Positions 6,080 to 12,894 of a DNA stretch of 51,614 nt are shown here, one piece after another. The first letter of the stretch is position 1; each line of letters opens with the position of its first letter. The stretch spans positions 1-51,614 of the forward strand of contig NZ_DF967968.1 in assembly GCF_001050195.2 (NCBI RefSeq), written 5' to 3'. The DNA comes from Anaerolinea thermolimosa (GTDB lineage: Bacteria > Chloroflexota > Anaerolineae > Anaerolineales > Anaerolineaceae). Below the pieces are notes generated by a model that searched no databases, had not been told where the DNA came from, and worked only from the letters and a program-made list of their open reading frames with translations. Made by a program: the position numbers and the translations under genes.

Positions 6080-7690
6080 TTATTCCCGGGGTGTTTGCAG
6101 GGATTCAGAGCGGACGTTAAAATCCATGGCGCTTGCATTCTGGAAGGTGCAGGCACGGTCTCTGCCCTGCTGTTTGGCGCGGTAGAGGGCTGAATCGGCG
6201 CATTCGATCAGGCGGTCGAGCGTCTCGGCCTGAGAGGTGAAAAGCTCGGCGATCCCTGAGCTGATGGTAACCGGCGCCAGGCCGGGGGGGTTAAAATCGG
6301 CTTCCTGCGCGAGACCCATGCGCAGGCGGTCTGCGATGGCATACGCCTCATTTTCATTCGTGTTGGGGAGCAGGAGGATGAATTCTTCGCCGCCGTAGCG
6401 TGCCAGAATATCATAGGGGCGCAGGTGCTTATGGCAGTGCCGGGCCAGCGCCTGCAGGGCGCGGTCTCCGGCGGCATGCCCCAGCGTGTCGTTGACCGTT
6501 TTAAAATGATCAATGTCCAGGAGGATGATCGAAAGCGGGTGTCTCGTTCGTCGGGTGCGTTCAAACTCGGTTTCAGCCAGGGTGAAGAAATGCCGTCGGT
6601 TATAAACCCCGGTGAGGTAATCGGTGAGGGCCATCTCTTTCAGTCGGTCTTCGGCCTGTTTTTGCTCGGTAATGTCGTGAAGCACGATCAGCTTCCCCTG
6701 CATGGTTTGTGCGTTATCCTGCAGGGCAATGAAGCGCACTTCAACCCAGCGGCTTTCGCCAGCGGGTGTTAGTTCGAGTTCCTGAACCGAAGAAAAGGCC
6801 TGGGGGGCGTTCAGCAATGCGGCAAGCGGCCATTGAATGGCCGAAAGGGGCATTCCCAGGGAGGGAAGGAAGCGGAGCCCAAGCATTTTCTGAGCAGCCA
6901 GGTTCATATCGATGATGCGTTCTTCTCCATCCACAACGAGAACACCATCGGCCATGGATTCGACCAGGGTGGCATAAGCCACGGGAATGAGGTCAAAGAG
7001 GCCAAAGCGGAACAGCGCCCAACCCACGATGAGGTTGCTGATCCCAAAGGTGAGCGGGGTGATGTCGTGCAGGCGCAGAGGAACAAGATCGAGCCAGGTG
7101 ATCACAGTGGTAATCCAGGGGATCAAAACACCCACCAGCACGGTGGCGATTTGCAAACGGAAGATGCGCGGGGCGGTGACGTAGTTCACCACAATGCGGT
7201 ATGTCCCGGCAATGAGCAGGGGATAGCCGATCAGCGGGTAAAGGAAGAAGAGCGGCCCGTTGGTAAAGACCAGTACCGGCAGAGGCTCTGAAGGAACCAG
7301 GTGCGGCTGAACCCGGAAAAGGTGATGGAGGGAATCGCTCCAGATCAGCCCCAGAAGCGCCAGCGCGACCAGCATGAGGACACGCCAGCCGGGCAACATT
7401 CTGGTTTCGCGGCGCGTATAACACTGACTGAAAAAGAAAAAGGCCAGGGGAGAAGTAACTGCCCCCAGAAACTGAACGTTGTTCCAGAACAGCTGCATGG
7501 TGAGCGTGGAGCTGAACCGCTGGAAGATGTATCCGAGCGTCCAGATGGTCTCAGCCAGCGCCAGCCAGCCGAAAGCCTGCCCGCCGGTCACTCCCCGGCG
7601 GCGAAACGCCAGTATAGCGATCCACACCGAGGCGAGCGCTGAAAGCAGGTAAGGGAGCGTAAAACGAAAGACGGCTAAATCCATCAGCAT
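6080..7690 (-). CDS. Membrane diguanylate cyclase (7TM sensor, PAS, GGDEF)
   Basis: The 536-residue protein has about seven hydrophobic segments in residues 8-232, resembling the histidine-kinase N-terminal 7TM module. A PAS-like domain follows (about 238-345: VESMADGVLVVDGEERIIDM ... LHDITEQKQ), then a GGDEF domain (about 352-515). The active-site signature is GGEEF (433-437), so c-di-GMP synthesis is expected. RPYD at 424-427, five residues before it, is the inhibitory I-site, predicting product feedback. The frame is open to a TTG at 7750, but a TATACT -10 box at 7716-7721 lies inside that extension. The ATG at 7690 is therefore preferred, with a short leader. Signal sensed: unknown. Confidence 0.88.
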   Translation of the reverse strand: MLMDLAVFRFTLPYLLSALASVWIAILAFRRRGVTGGQAFGWLALAETIWTLGYIFQRFSSTLTMQLFWNNVQFLGAVTSPLAFFFFSQCYTRRETRMLPGWRVLMLVALALLGLIWSDSLHHLFRVQPHLVPSEPLPVLVFTNGPLFFLYPLIGYPLLIAGTYRIVVNYVTAPRIFRLQIATVLVGVLIPWITTVITWLDLVPLRLHDITPLTFGISNLIVGWALFRFGLFDLIPVAYATLVESMADGVLVVDGEERIIDMNLAAQKMLGLRFLPSLGMPLSAIQWPLAALLNAPQAFSSVQELELTPAGESRWVEVRFIALQDNAQTMQGKLIVLHDITEQKQAEDRLKEMALTDYLTGVYNRRHFFTLAETEFERTRRTRHPLSIILLDIDHFKTVNDTLGHAAGDRALQALARHCHKHLRPYDILARYGGEEFILLLPNTNENEAYAIADRLRMGLAQEADFNPPGLAPVTISSGIAELFTSQAETLDRLIECADSALYRAKQQGRDRACTFQNASAMDFNVRSESLQTPRE

Positions 7691-7867
7691 GGCCGGATGA
7701 TCCCGACTATTCCCAAGTATACGCCAGAAAAGGGGCAGATGCCTTACCAAATGTGTAAACTCAGGTTATGCCCTGTGAGGTACAGAAAACCCTGGGAACA
7801 GGCCTGAAGGTGTTTTCGTTTTTCCTCCGTGTTGCTGGTACAATTTCAAGGAGGAACAGGTGCCGGG

Positions 7868-8296
7868 ATGATTGAACTGGTTGGCCTCAGAAAAGTTTGC
7901 CTGATGGTACACGATCTGGCCGAAGAGCTGGGTTTTTACCGTGATATCCTGGGCCTGAAGGTTGCAGACACGGCAGAAGAGACACCCTGTGCTGAGCTGG
8001 AAGCCGGGGCTTTCAGGCTGAGGCTGGAAAGAGGTTCAGCAGCGCCGTTGACTGGCGCGCGCGCCCGCCTGGTGTTTGCCGTGCGAGAAATTGAAACCGC
8101 CCGCCAGGAGTTGCTCTCGCGCGGGGTGCCGTTAGGGCCGCTGGTGACGGGTGAGGGTGGGCAGCGCTACTGTGAGGGGAGCGACCCTGAGGGCAACCCC
8201 TTCACCCTGGAAGAAGCCGGTTTCCCGGTCACAACCACATACTCTACCGGAAGCAATGTGCCGCGCCCCACCGGCCGCCGGGTGTGGGCCGTTTGA
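7868..8296 (+). CDS. VOC-family (glyoxalase/dioxygenase-like) protein
   Basis: This 142-residue single-module protein has paired beta-alpha-beta-beta-beta repeats typical of the vicinal oxygen chelate family: LRKVCLMVHDLAEELGFYRD with ILGLKV at the start, and SDPEGNPFTLEEAG in the second repeat. Metal-ligand positions are partly degenerate, so enzyme activity is uncertain. The ATG at 7868 is preferred over 7829, because a TACAAT -10-like box (7839-7844) lies between them. AAGGAGG at 7848-7854 is 13 nt upstream, a rather long spacing. era follows 39 nt later and may be cotranscribed. Confidence 0.75.
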   Translation: MIELVGLRKVCLMVHDLAEELGFYRDILGLKVADTAEETPCAELEAGAFRLRLERGSAAPLTGARARLVFAVREIETARQELLSRGVPLGPLVTGEGGQRYCEGSDPEGNPFTLEEAGFPVTTTYSTGSNVPRPTGRRVWAV

Positions 8297-8335
8297 ACCC
8301 TGCGGGTTTGCCCTGGAAGGGATGGAAGGAACATT

Positions 8336-9253
8336 ATGGATTACGACCCCAATTTTAAATCGGGTTTTGTGGCGGTCATTGGCCGCCCGAATGTGGGTAA
8401 ATCAACGCTGTTGAATGTTTTCCTGGCGCAAAAGATCGCGGCAGTGTCGCCTCGTCCGCAGACCACCCGCCGCCGCCAGCTTGGCATTCTTACCCTCCCC
8501 CAGGCACAGATCATCTTTGTGGATACGCCGGGGATTCATCACCCCGTGCACCGCCTGGGTGAATACATGAATCAGGTGGCGCTGGATGCTCTCCATGATG
8601 CGGATGTCATCCTCTGGCTGGTGGATGGCAGCGCCAGGCCCAATGCCGAAGACCAGCTGGCCGCGGACTACCTGAAGGAGGCCGGGAAAGACGAGCCTCT
8701 CAAAGTGGTACTGGCGCTCAATAAAATAGATCTGGTGCCCGAAGAACTGCGCTCAGTGCGTCTGCAAGAGTATCTTTCATTGTATCCACAGGCCTTTGCG
8801 TTGATGATCTCGGCATCCACGGGGTTGGCAACCGATGCCCTGCTTGAGGCAATCCTCGAAAGGCTGCCCCCCGGCCCGCGTTACTACGACGAGGAGCAGG
8901 TTACCGACCTGCAGGAACGGGAGATCGCCGCCGACCTGATCCGTGAGGCGGTGCTGAGGCATCTCAAGGATGAGGTTCCCCATGCTGTGGCGGTGCGGAT
9001 CGACGAATTTAAAGACCGCAATGAAGAGACCTCCTACATTGCGGCTACCCTGCTGGTGGAGCGCGAATCGCAAAAACCAATTCTCATCGGTAAGGGCGGT
9101 GAAATGCTCAAACGCATCGGCACCACGGCCCGCAAGGAGATCGAGGCGATGACCGGGCGCACCATTTTCCTCGACCTGCATGTGAAGGTGATGGAAAACT
9201 GGCGGCAGAACCCGGCCATGCTCCGGCAGTTGGGCTACGTGCTCACAAAATAA
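8336..9253 (+). CDS. era: GTPase Era, 16S rRNA maturation / 30S assembly
   Basis: The 305-residue protein has all Era landmarks: G1 GRPNVGKS (16-23), G3 DTPG (63-66), G4 NKID (129-132) and a C-terminal KH RNA-binding domain with IGKGG at 251-255. Era binds the 3' end of 16S rRNA and couples its maturation to 30S subunit assembly, at the cytoplasmic face of the membrane. Length is normal for the family. GGAAGGA precedes the ATG. The gene converges on the YcaQ-family gene with a 4-nt gap. This housekeeping gene indicates chromosomal rather than plasmid DNA. Confidence 0.97.
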   Translation: MDYDPNFKSGFVAVIGRPNVGKSTLLNVFLAQKIAAVSPRPQTTRRRQLGILTLPQAQIIFVDTPGIHHPVHRLGEYMNQVALDALHDADVILWLVDGSARPNAEDQLAADYLKEAGKDEPLKVVLALNKIDLVPEELRSVRLQEYLSLYPQAFALMISASTGLATDALLEAILERLPPGPRYYDEEQVTDLQEREIAADLIREAVLRHLKDEVPHAVAVRIDEFKDRNEETSYIAATLLVERESQKPILIGKGGEMLKRIGTTARKEIEAMTGRTIFLDLHVKVMENWRQNPAMLRQLGYVLTK

Positions 9254-9257
9254 CCGT

Positions 9258-10481
9258 TCATGTTTTATAAACGGCCAGTGCGTCGGCCAGCATGGGCCGG
9301 AAGGTTTCTGGCTGGCAGCGGCCCAGGCATACCTGCGGAGTGGCATGCCAGATGGCGCAGTGTTGCAGGGCGAGGGCCACTGCAGCCGCCAGCTCTTCTC
9401 CGGGTTGGATGCCTTCTTCCAGAAAGAACCCCTTAATTTCAAAGACACCTTCCCTGCGGTGAGCCTTGGCATCTGCCCGCCCCACCAGCGCCCCTCGATG
9501 GAGCACGGGCAACACGAAGTAGCCGTAGGTGCGTCTGGCAGGTGGCAGGTAGCATTCCAGAGAAAAATCGAATCCGAAAAGCTCCCGGGTGCGTTTGCGG
9601 TCCCAGATGAGAGAGTCAAAAGGGGAAAGCAGGGTGGTATGGGTGGCTGGCAGTTGACCCTCAGCCGCGGCCAGTGCCTGTTCCAGGCGCGAAGGATGGA
9701 TGAGCGCGGGTTCTTCCCACCCTTCCACCGGCACCTCGAGCAGGCGCCCCTCCGCCAGTAGCCAGCGAATGGCCGCCGCGACCTCTTTTCCGGGCAGGCG
9801 GAAATAATCGGCCACCCAGGTACGGCGGGCCAGGCCCAGTGCCAGCACGGTGCGCTCCACCAGGGCACGGCAGGCTTCCTCCAGGGTGGGGGTTTGATCA
9901 TCATGCCATTCGGGTAGTAACCGCTCGCGCAGGTCGTAAACGCGCTGGAATTTTTCCCTCCGGGCAACCATGACCACCCCCGCCGAGAACCAGTATTCCA
10001 GGGCGTTTTTCTCCAGCTTCCAGTTCCACCAGCCGCCGGGGTTTTTCTTGCCTTCGAAATCGGCCGACCGCACGGCTCCGTGGGTGCGGATGTGCTCCAG
10101 CACGTCATCCGCCGCCTGGCGGTTGGCTTCGTACCACGCGGGGCGGTAATAAGAACGCCTCCCATCGAGCATGAAGCGGCGGTGAAGGGGGTAATCTTCC
10201 ATGGGAAGGAAACAGGCGGCGTGCGCCCAGTATTCAAAAATTCTCCCCTCAGCCAGGAGTTCATCCAGCCAGGTGGGTGAGTAGGCACCCAGCCGGCTGA
10301 AGAGGGCCAGGTACGGACTGCGCGCCACCACATGGATGGTGTCGATCTGCAGCGCGCCGAGGCCGCGGACGACCCGCAGTACATCGTCTCGATGGGCGGG
10401 GCGGGCGGGCGGCAGGCGCAGGCCCTGGGCTTCCAGCACCAGAGAGCGGGCGGCGGAGAGAGAAAGGATCGGGTGATTCAG
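9258..10481 (-). CDS. YcaQ/AlkZ-family DNA glycosylase (winged-helix, crosslink repair type), CTG start
   Basis: The predicted product has 407 residues of the HTH_42/YcaQ family, whose studied members (E. coli YcaQ/AlkX, Streptomyces AlkZ) excise alkylated bases and unhook interstrand crosslinks. The catalytic Q-x-D motif is present as QID (45-47) in GALQIDTIHVVARS. The opening residues (NHPILSLSAARSLVLEAQGL) match the usual family N-terminus. They are reached only from a CTG at 10481, which has GGAGG 6 nt upstream. The first conventional start, GTG at 10439, has no ribosome-binding site and would remove conserved residues. Next to an SOS-box promoter on the opposite strand. Confidence 0.85.
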   Translation of the reverse strand: MNHPILSLSAARSLVLEAQGLRLPPARPAHRDDVLRVVRGLGALQIDTIHVVARSPYLALFSRLGAYSPTWLDELLAEGRIFEYWAHAACFLPMEDYPLHRRFMLDGRRSYYRPAWYEANRQAADDVLEHIRTHGAVRSADFEGKKNPGGWWNWKLEKNALEYWFSAGVVMVARREKFQRVYDLRERLLPEWHDDQTPTLEEACRALVERTVLALGLARRTWVADYFRLPGKEVAAAIRWLLAEGRLLEVPVEGWEEPALIHPSRLEQALAAAEGQLPATHTTLLSPFDSLIWDRKRTRELFGFDFSLECYLPPARRTYGYFVLPVLHRGALVGRADAKAHRREGVFEIKGFFLEEGIQPGEELAAAVALALQHCAIWHATPQVCLGRCQPETFRPMLADALAVYKT

Positions 10482-10532
10482 GGGGAGCCTCCAGAACTAG
10501 AAAAAATGTTCTCAAATTGTACCACAAAGGTA

Positions 10533-10560
10533 TTGACAAACAGGAAAACTCCGGTATAAT
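10533..10560 (+). promoter_or_regulatory. Strong sigma-70-type promoter
   Basis: TTGACA (10533-10538) and TATAAT (10555-10560), both full consensus, are 16 bp apart, in the gap between the divergent glycosylase and P-loop-like genes. They drive the operon at 10600-11725. The SOS box at 10568-10579 lies right at the expected start of transcription. Confidence 0.9.
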
Positions 10561-10567
10561 CTGAATT

Positions 10568-10579
10568 GAACATTTGTTC
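10568..10579. promoter_or_regulatory. Putative LexA (SOS) operator, GAAC-N4-GTTC
   Basis: GAACATTTGTTC is a perfect match to the GAAC-N4-GTTC box recognised by Gram-positive-type LexA. It begins 7 bp after the -10 hexamer, over the transcription start, where a bound repressor would block the promoter. It suggests DNA-damage induction of the operon downstream, and possibly influence on the divergent glycosylase gene. Confidence 0.65.
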
Positions 10580-10599
10580 TATTTCGTAAGGAAGACCTT

Positions 10600-11430
10600 A
10601 TGACCGAACTCTTTTCCACCCCCCATGCTCCCCACCCGCTGGCTTCTCTCTCGGCCTTTGCGGAAAGGAGACTGCGCATCCCGCGCCTGTTCCAGGCGAC
10701 AGCCGCCCGCAAGCCAGTGGCGCTCAGCCCGGAGCTGGAGGCTCTGTTAAAACAGCTGGTGGGGCTTCCCCGGGAGACTGCCCTTTTGGGGGTCTGTGAA
10801 GATGGCCTGCCCGTGCTGCTCGATCTCAACGACCCTGCCCCGGGCTCTCTGCTGGTGTGTGCGGATAATTACGACCTGCGTATGGGAGTATTGCGCACCC
10901 TGCTTCAATCGGCCATGGTGCTCAATTCGCCGCGTCATGTGCAGTTTCTTGTTCTCAGTGCACGCCCGCAGGAATGGCAGGACTGGCTTCCTGAAAGCGA
11001 AAACCGTCATTGCCTGGGTGTGGAGGACATTCTGGAAGAGAGCGGCGCCCGCTGGCTGCTTAAGCTCGCCACCTGGGCCGATCAGCGCCGCAGTCTGGGC
11101 AGGGATGGGCCATCGGTACTGGTTGTGATTGATGATCTGAGTGCGGCGGCCCGGCTGGAATACGAGGCGCGCGTTAATTTCGACTGGCTGGTCAGAGAAG
11201 GCCCGGCAGTGAAGATCTGGCCGGTGGCTTCTGCGGTGGCAGAATCGCTTCCCGGGCTGGGGCGCTGGGCACGCCTGTTCCAGAGTGCCATCCTGGGCAC
11301 GGCGCTCGACGGTGAGGTGTACCGGAAGTGTTTTCAACTCGGTGAAGAGGAACTGGCGCTCTTCACGGATGCGGAGCGGATGGCCGTCCGCATTCAGGAT
11401 CAATGGTTAAAATTCCGTCCCCTGGCCTGA
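10600..11430 (+). CDS. Uncharacterised protein with degenerate P-loop-like fold
   Basis: This 276-residue cytoplasmic protein is not one I can name. The region PGSLLVCADNYDLRMGVLRT (81-100) sits where FtsK/HerA-type ATPases have their Walker A loop, but the GxxxxGK[ST] residues are absent. VLVVIDD (173-179) resembles a Walker B strand, and GLPVLLDLNDP before the loop recalls FtsK-like modules. It may therefore be a non-hydrolysing relative of DNA translocases; this is inference. GGAAGACCTT precedes the ATG. It is the first gene of an operon with the 79-residue gene, under a strong promoter with a LexA-type box, so a DNA-damage role is possible. Confidence 0.7.
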   Translation: MTELFSTPHAPHPLASLSAFAERRLRIPRLFQATAARKPVALSPELEALLKQLVGLPRETALLGVCEDGLPVLLDLNDPAPGSLLVCADNYDLRMGVLRTLLQSAMVLNSPRHVQFLVLSARPQEWQDWLPESENRHCLGVEDILEESGARWLLKLATWADQRRSLGRDGPSVLVVIDDLSAAARLEYEARVNFDWLVREGPAVKIWPVASAVAESLPGLGRWARLFQSAILGTALDGEVYRKCFQLGEEELALFTDAERMAVRIQDQWLKFRPLA

Positions 11431-11485
11431 GCCTGGTACGGAGCTTGCAATTCTCCGCTCTTGCAGCGGTAACACGGAGGTTTTC

Positions 11486-11725
11486 ATGCGCACTGGAATG
11501 CTGTGGTTCGATAATGATCCCCGAACTGACCTGCCCACCAAAGTCATGCGGGCGGCGGCTTATTACCAGAAAAAATACGGGACAGCCCCCAACCTGTGTT
11601 TTGTTCACCCGAGCATGATTCAGGATGAGGTGAAACCCGCCAATGGGATCGAGTTACGCCCCAGCCGTCAGGTGCTTCCCAATCACCTCTGGCTGGGAGT
11701 CAATGAATTGCCAACGACAACGTAA
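11486..11725 (+). CDS. Small conserved-looking protein of unknown function
   Basis: The predicted product is a 79-residue soluble protein with no recognisable domain. It begins MRTGMLWFDNDPRTDLPTK and contains AAAYYQKKYGTAPNLCFVHP, then a stretch ending in NHLWLGVNEL. GGAGG lies 5 nt before the ATG, a good initiation site, and the gene starts 55 nt after the P-loop-like gene, so it is likely cotranscribed from the SOS-box promoter. The pattern of hydrophobic and charged residues looks like a real folded protein, not a shadow frame. Confidence 0.7.
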   Translation: MRTGMLWFDNDPRTDLPTKVMRAAAYYQKKYGTAPNLCFVHPSMIQDEVKPANGIELRPSRQVLPNHLWLGVNELPTTT

Positions 11726-11750
11726 GATTGTGCCTCCTTCGTTGTGGTGC

Positions 11751-11790
11751 GGCGGGCGGCGTGTGTCCATGCGTCGCCCGCCAGGGTTTT
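11751..11790. terminator. Terminator-like hairpin between convergent genes
   Basis: GGCGGGCG (11751-11758) pairs with CGCCCGCC (11775-11782), with a short T-run (TTTT, 11787-11790) after it. It sits between the small gene ending at 11725 and the convergent metallophosphoesterase ending at 11809, so it probably ends the SOS-box operon. The poor T-tract lowers confidence. Confidence 0.45.
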
Positions 11791-11808
11791 AAATCCATGA
11801 AGGTAGAA

Positions 11809-12435
11809 TCACCATTCGATGATCTGATAACCACAGGTGTTGATTACCCGCGTATCGCCCACCTGGTTCATGCGCGGAATATCCTGCCGGTAGATGTGCA
11901 CATGACCGTGCAGATGGTAAGTCGGTTTAAAGGTCTGGATCAGCCAGACAAAGGCCTTGATCCCGCGATGGGGCAGATCGTCGGCGTCGTTGATTTTCCA
12001 TGGGGGAGCATGACTGACGAAAATATCCAGGTAACGCCCGTAGCGGATGCGATTCATGATCAGTCGAGGGATCAGTCCGCGCACCATCCACCACATTTCC
12101 TCCTGGGTGTATTGCCGTGGGCCGTTGTTATAGTTAAGCGATCCTTCGATGCCGGCCAGGATCAAACCCGTTGACGGGTCGCGTATCACCCGGCGGTGAA
12201 GGTTAATCCCGCCCCAGGGGTGATCTCGCGCTCCGCCTTCGCCGTATTCCACCGGCGGGGCATGATTCCCGTTGACGTAGTAAAGCGGCTTGTTCAGCAT
12301 GCTGAGAATGTATTCCAGGTAGTAATAGGCCATGTCACCGCAGCCAATGACCAGGTCCACATCTTTAAACCGCTCGGCAATGGAGGCGGTGTAAAGGTTA
12401 GGAAGCTCGTGGTCGCTGAGGGCCAGGATTTTCAT
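11809..12435 (-). CDS. Calcineurin-like metallophosphoesterase
   Basis: The 208-residue protein has the metallophosphoesterase motifs GCGDM (31-35), GNH (56-58), SHAP (141-144) and HGHVH (176-180), which hold two metal ions. The first motif, normally D-x-H, reads SDHE (7-10), so the His is shifted and Glu occupies the usual His position; the metal site may be atypical. It resembles small bacterial phosphodiesterases, but substrate is unknown. Its ATG overlaps the acpS stop by 4 nt, implying translational coupling with acpS. Confidence 0.85.
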   Translation of the reverse strand: MKILALSDHELPNLYTASIAERFKDVDLVIGCGDMAYYYLEYILSMLNKPLYYVNGNHAPPVEYGEGGARDHPWGGINLHRRVIRDPSTGLILAGIEGSLNYNNGPRQYTQEEMWWMVRGLIPRLIMNRIRYGRYLDIFVSHAPPWKINDADDLPHRGIKAFVWLIQTFKPTYHLHGHVHIYRQDIPRMNQVGDTRVINTCGYQIIEW

Positions 12436-12818
12436 TGTATTCCATCACCCTCCTCACCAATGGCTACTGCCATGGCCACGGCGTGCTCTCTGCCATGGCT
12501 GATACTCACCGTCCAGGTTTGTAACCCCAGGTGACGGGCCACTTCTTGCGCCCGTCCGTGGAGGACGAGGCGGGGTTCACCGGCCAGCCCCCGCTGAATT
12601 TCGATCTCACGCCAGCGCACATAGCCAATACCCGTCCCCAGGGCTTTCGAGACCGCCTCTTTGGCGGCAAAGCGTCCTGCCAGGCTGGCCGAAGACCCAC
12701 CCGCCAGCTCGATCTCGCGCTCGGTGAACACGCGGCGAATAAAGCGTTCGCGGATGGCCGGGTTGACCTCATCCAGCCGCCGAATTTCCACAATATCCAC
12801 ACCACTGCGCAGAATCAT
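12432..12818 (-). CDS. acpS: Holo-[acyl-carrier-protein] synthase
   Basis: The 128-residue protein transfers the 4'-phosphopantetheine group from coenzyme A to the serine of acyl carrier protein, activating fatty acid synthesis. Diagnostic residues are present: Asp8 in GVDIVEI and the FAAKEAVSKALG motif with Glu54 and Lys58, which bind Mg2+ and substrate. Length is typical. A promoter-like pair lies just upstream (12828-12856), giving a very short leader without a clear ribosome-binding site. Its stop overlaps the metallophosphoesterase start (ATGA). Confidence 0.95.
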   Translation of the reverse strand: MILRSGVDIVEIRRLDEVNPAIRERFIRRVFTEREIELAGGSSASLAGRFAAKEAVSKALGTGIGYVRWREIEIQRGLAGEPRLVLHGRAQEVARHLGLQTWTVSISHGREHAVAMAVAIGEEGDGIQ

Positions 12819-12827
12819 GCCGATTCC

Positions 12828-12856
12828 ATTCTAGTAAAAAATGGGACGGGTGAAAA
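12828..12856 (-). promoter_or_regulatory. Probable promoter of acpS operon
   Basis: On the minus strand TTTTCA and TAGAAT are 17 bp apart, with TAGAAT ending 9 nt before the acpS ATG. The predicted transcript starts only a few bases before the start codon, consistent with near-leaderless translation. Confidence 0.5.
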
Positions 12857-12894
12857 GATTTTTCGCTTCCATGGCCTGAGGTTTGGCAAGGGTT

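Noticed and set aside
7629-7750. TTG start at 7750 for the diguanylate cyclase, and similar TTG starts at 16279 and 21557
   Set aside because: In the cyclase and S1 cases the extension contains a -10 promoter box; in all three a better start with promoter or ribosome-binding context lies downstream.
8777-10384. Open frame of 535 codons on the minus strand across era and the glycosylase gene
   Set aside because: It is antisense to era and out of frame with the glycosylase, rich in Trp, Arg and Pro in the manner of shadow frames in GC-rich DNA, and has no recognisable domain.
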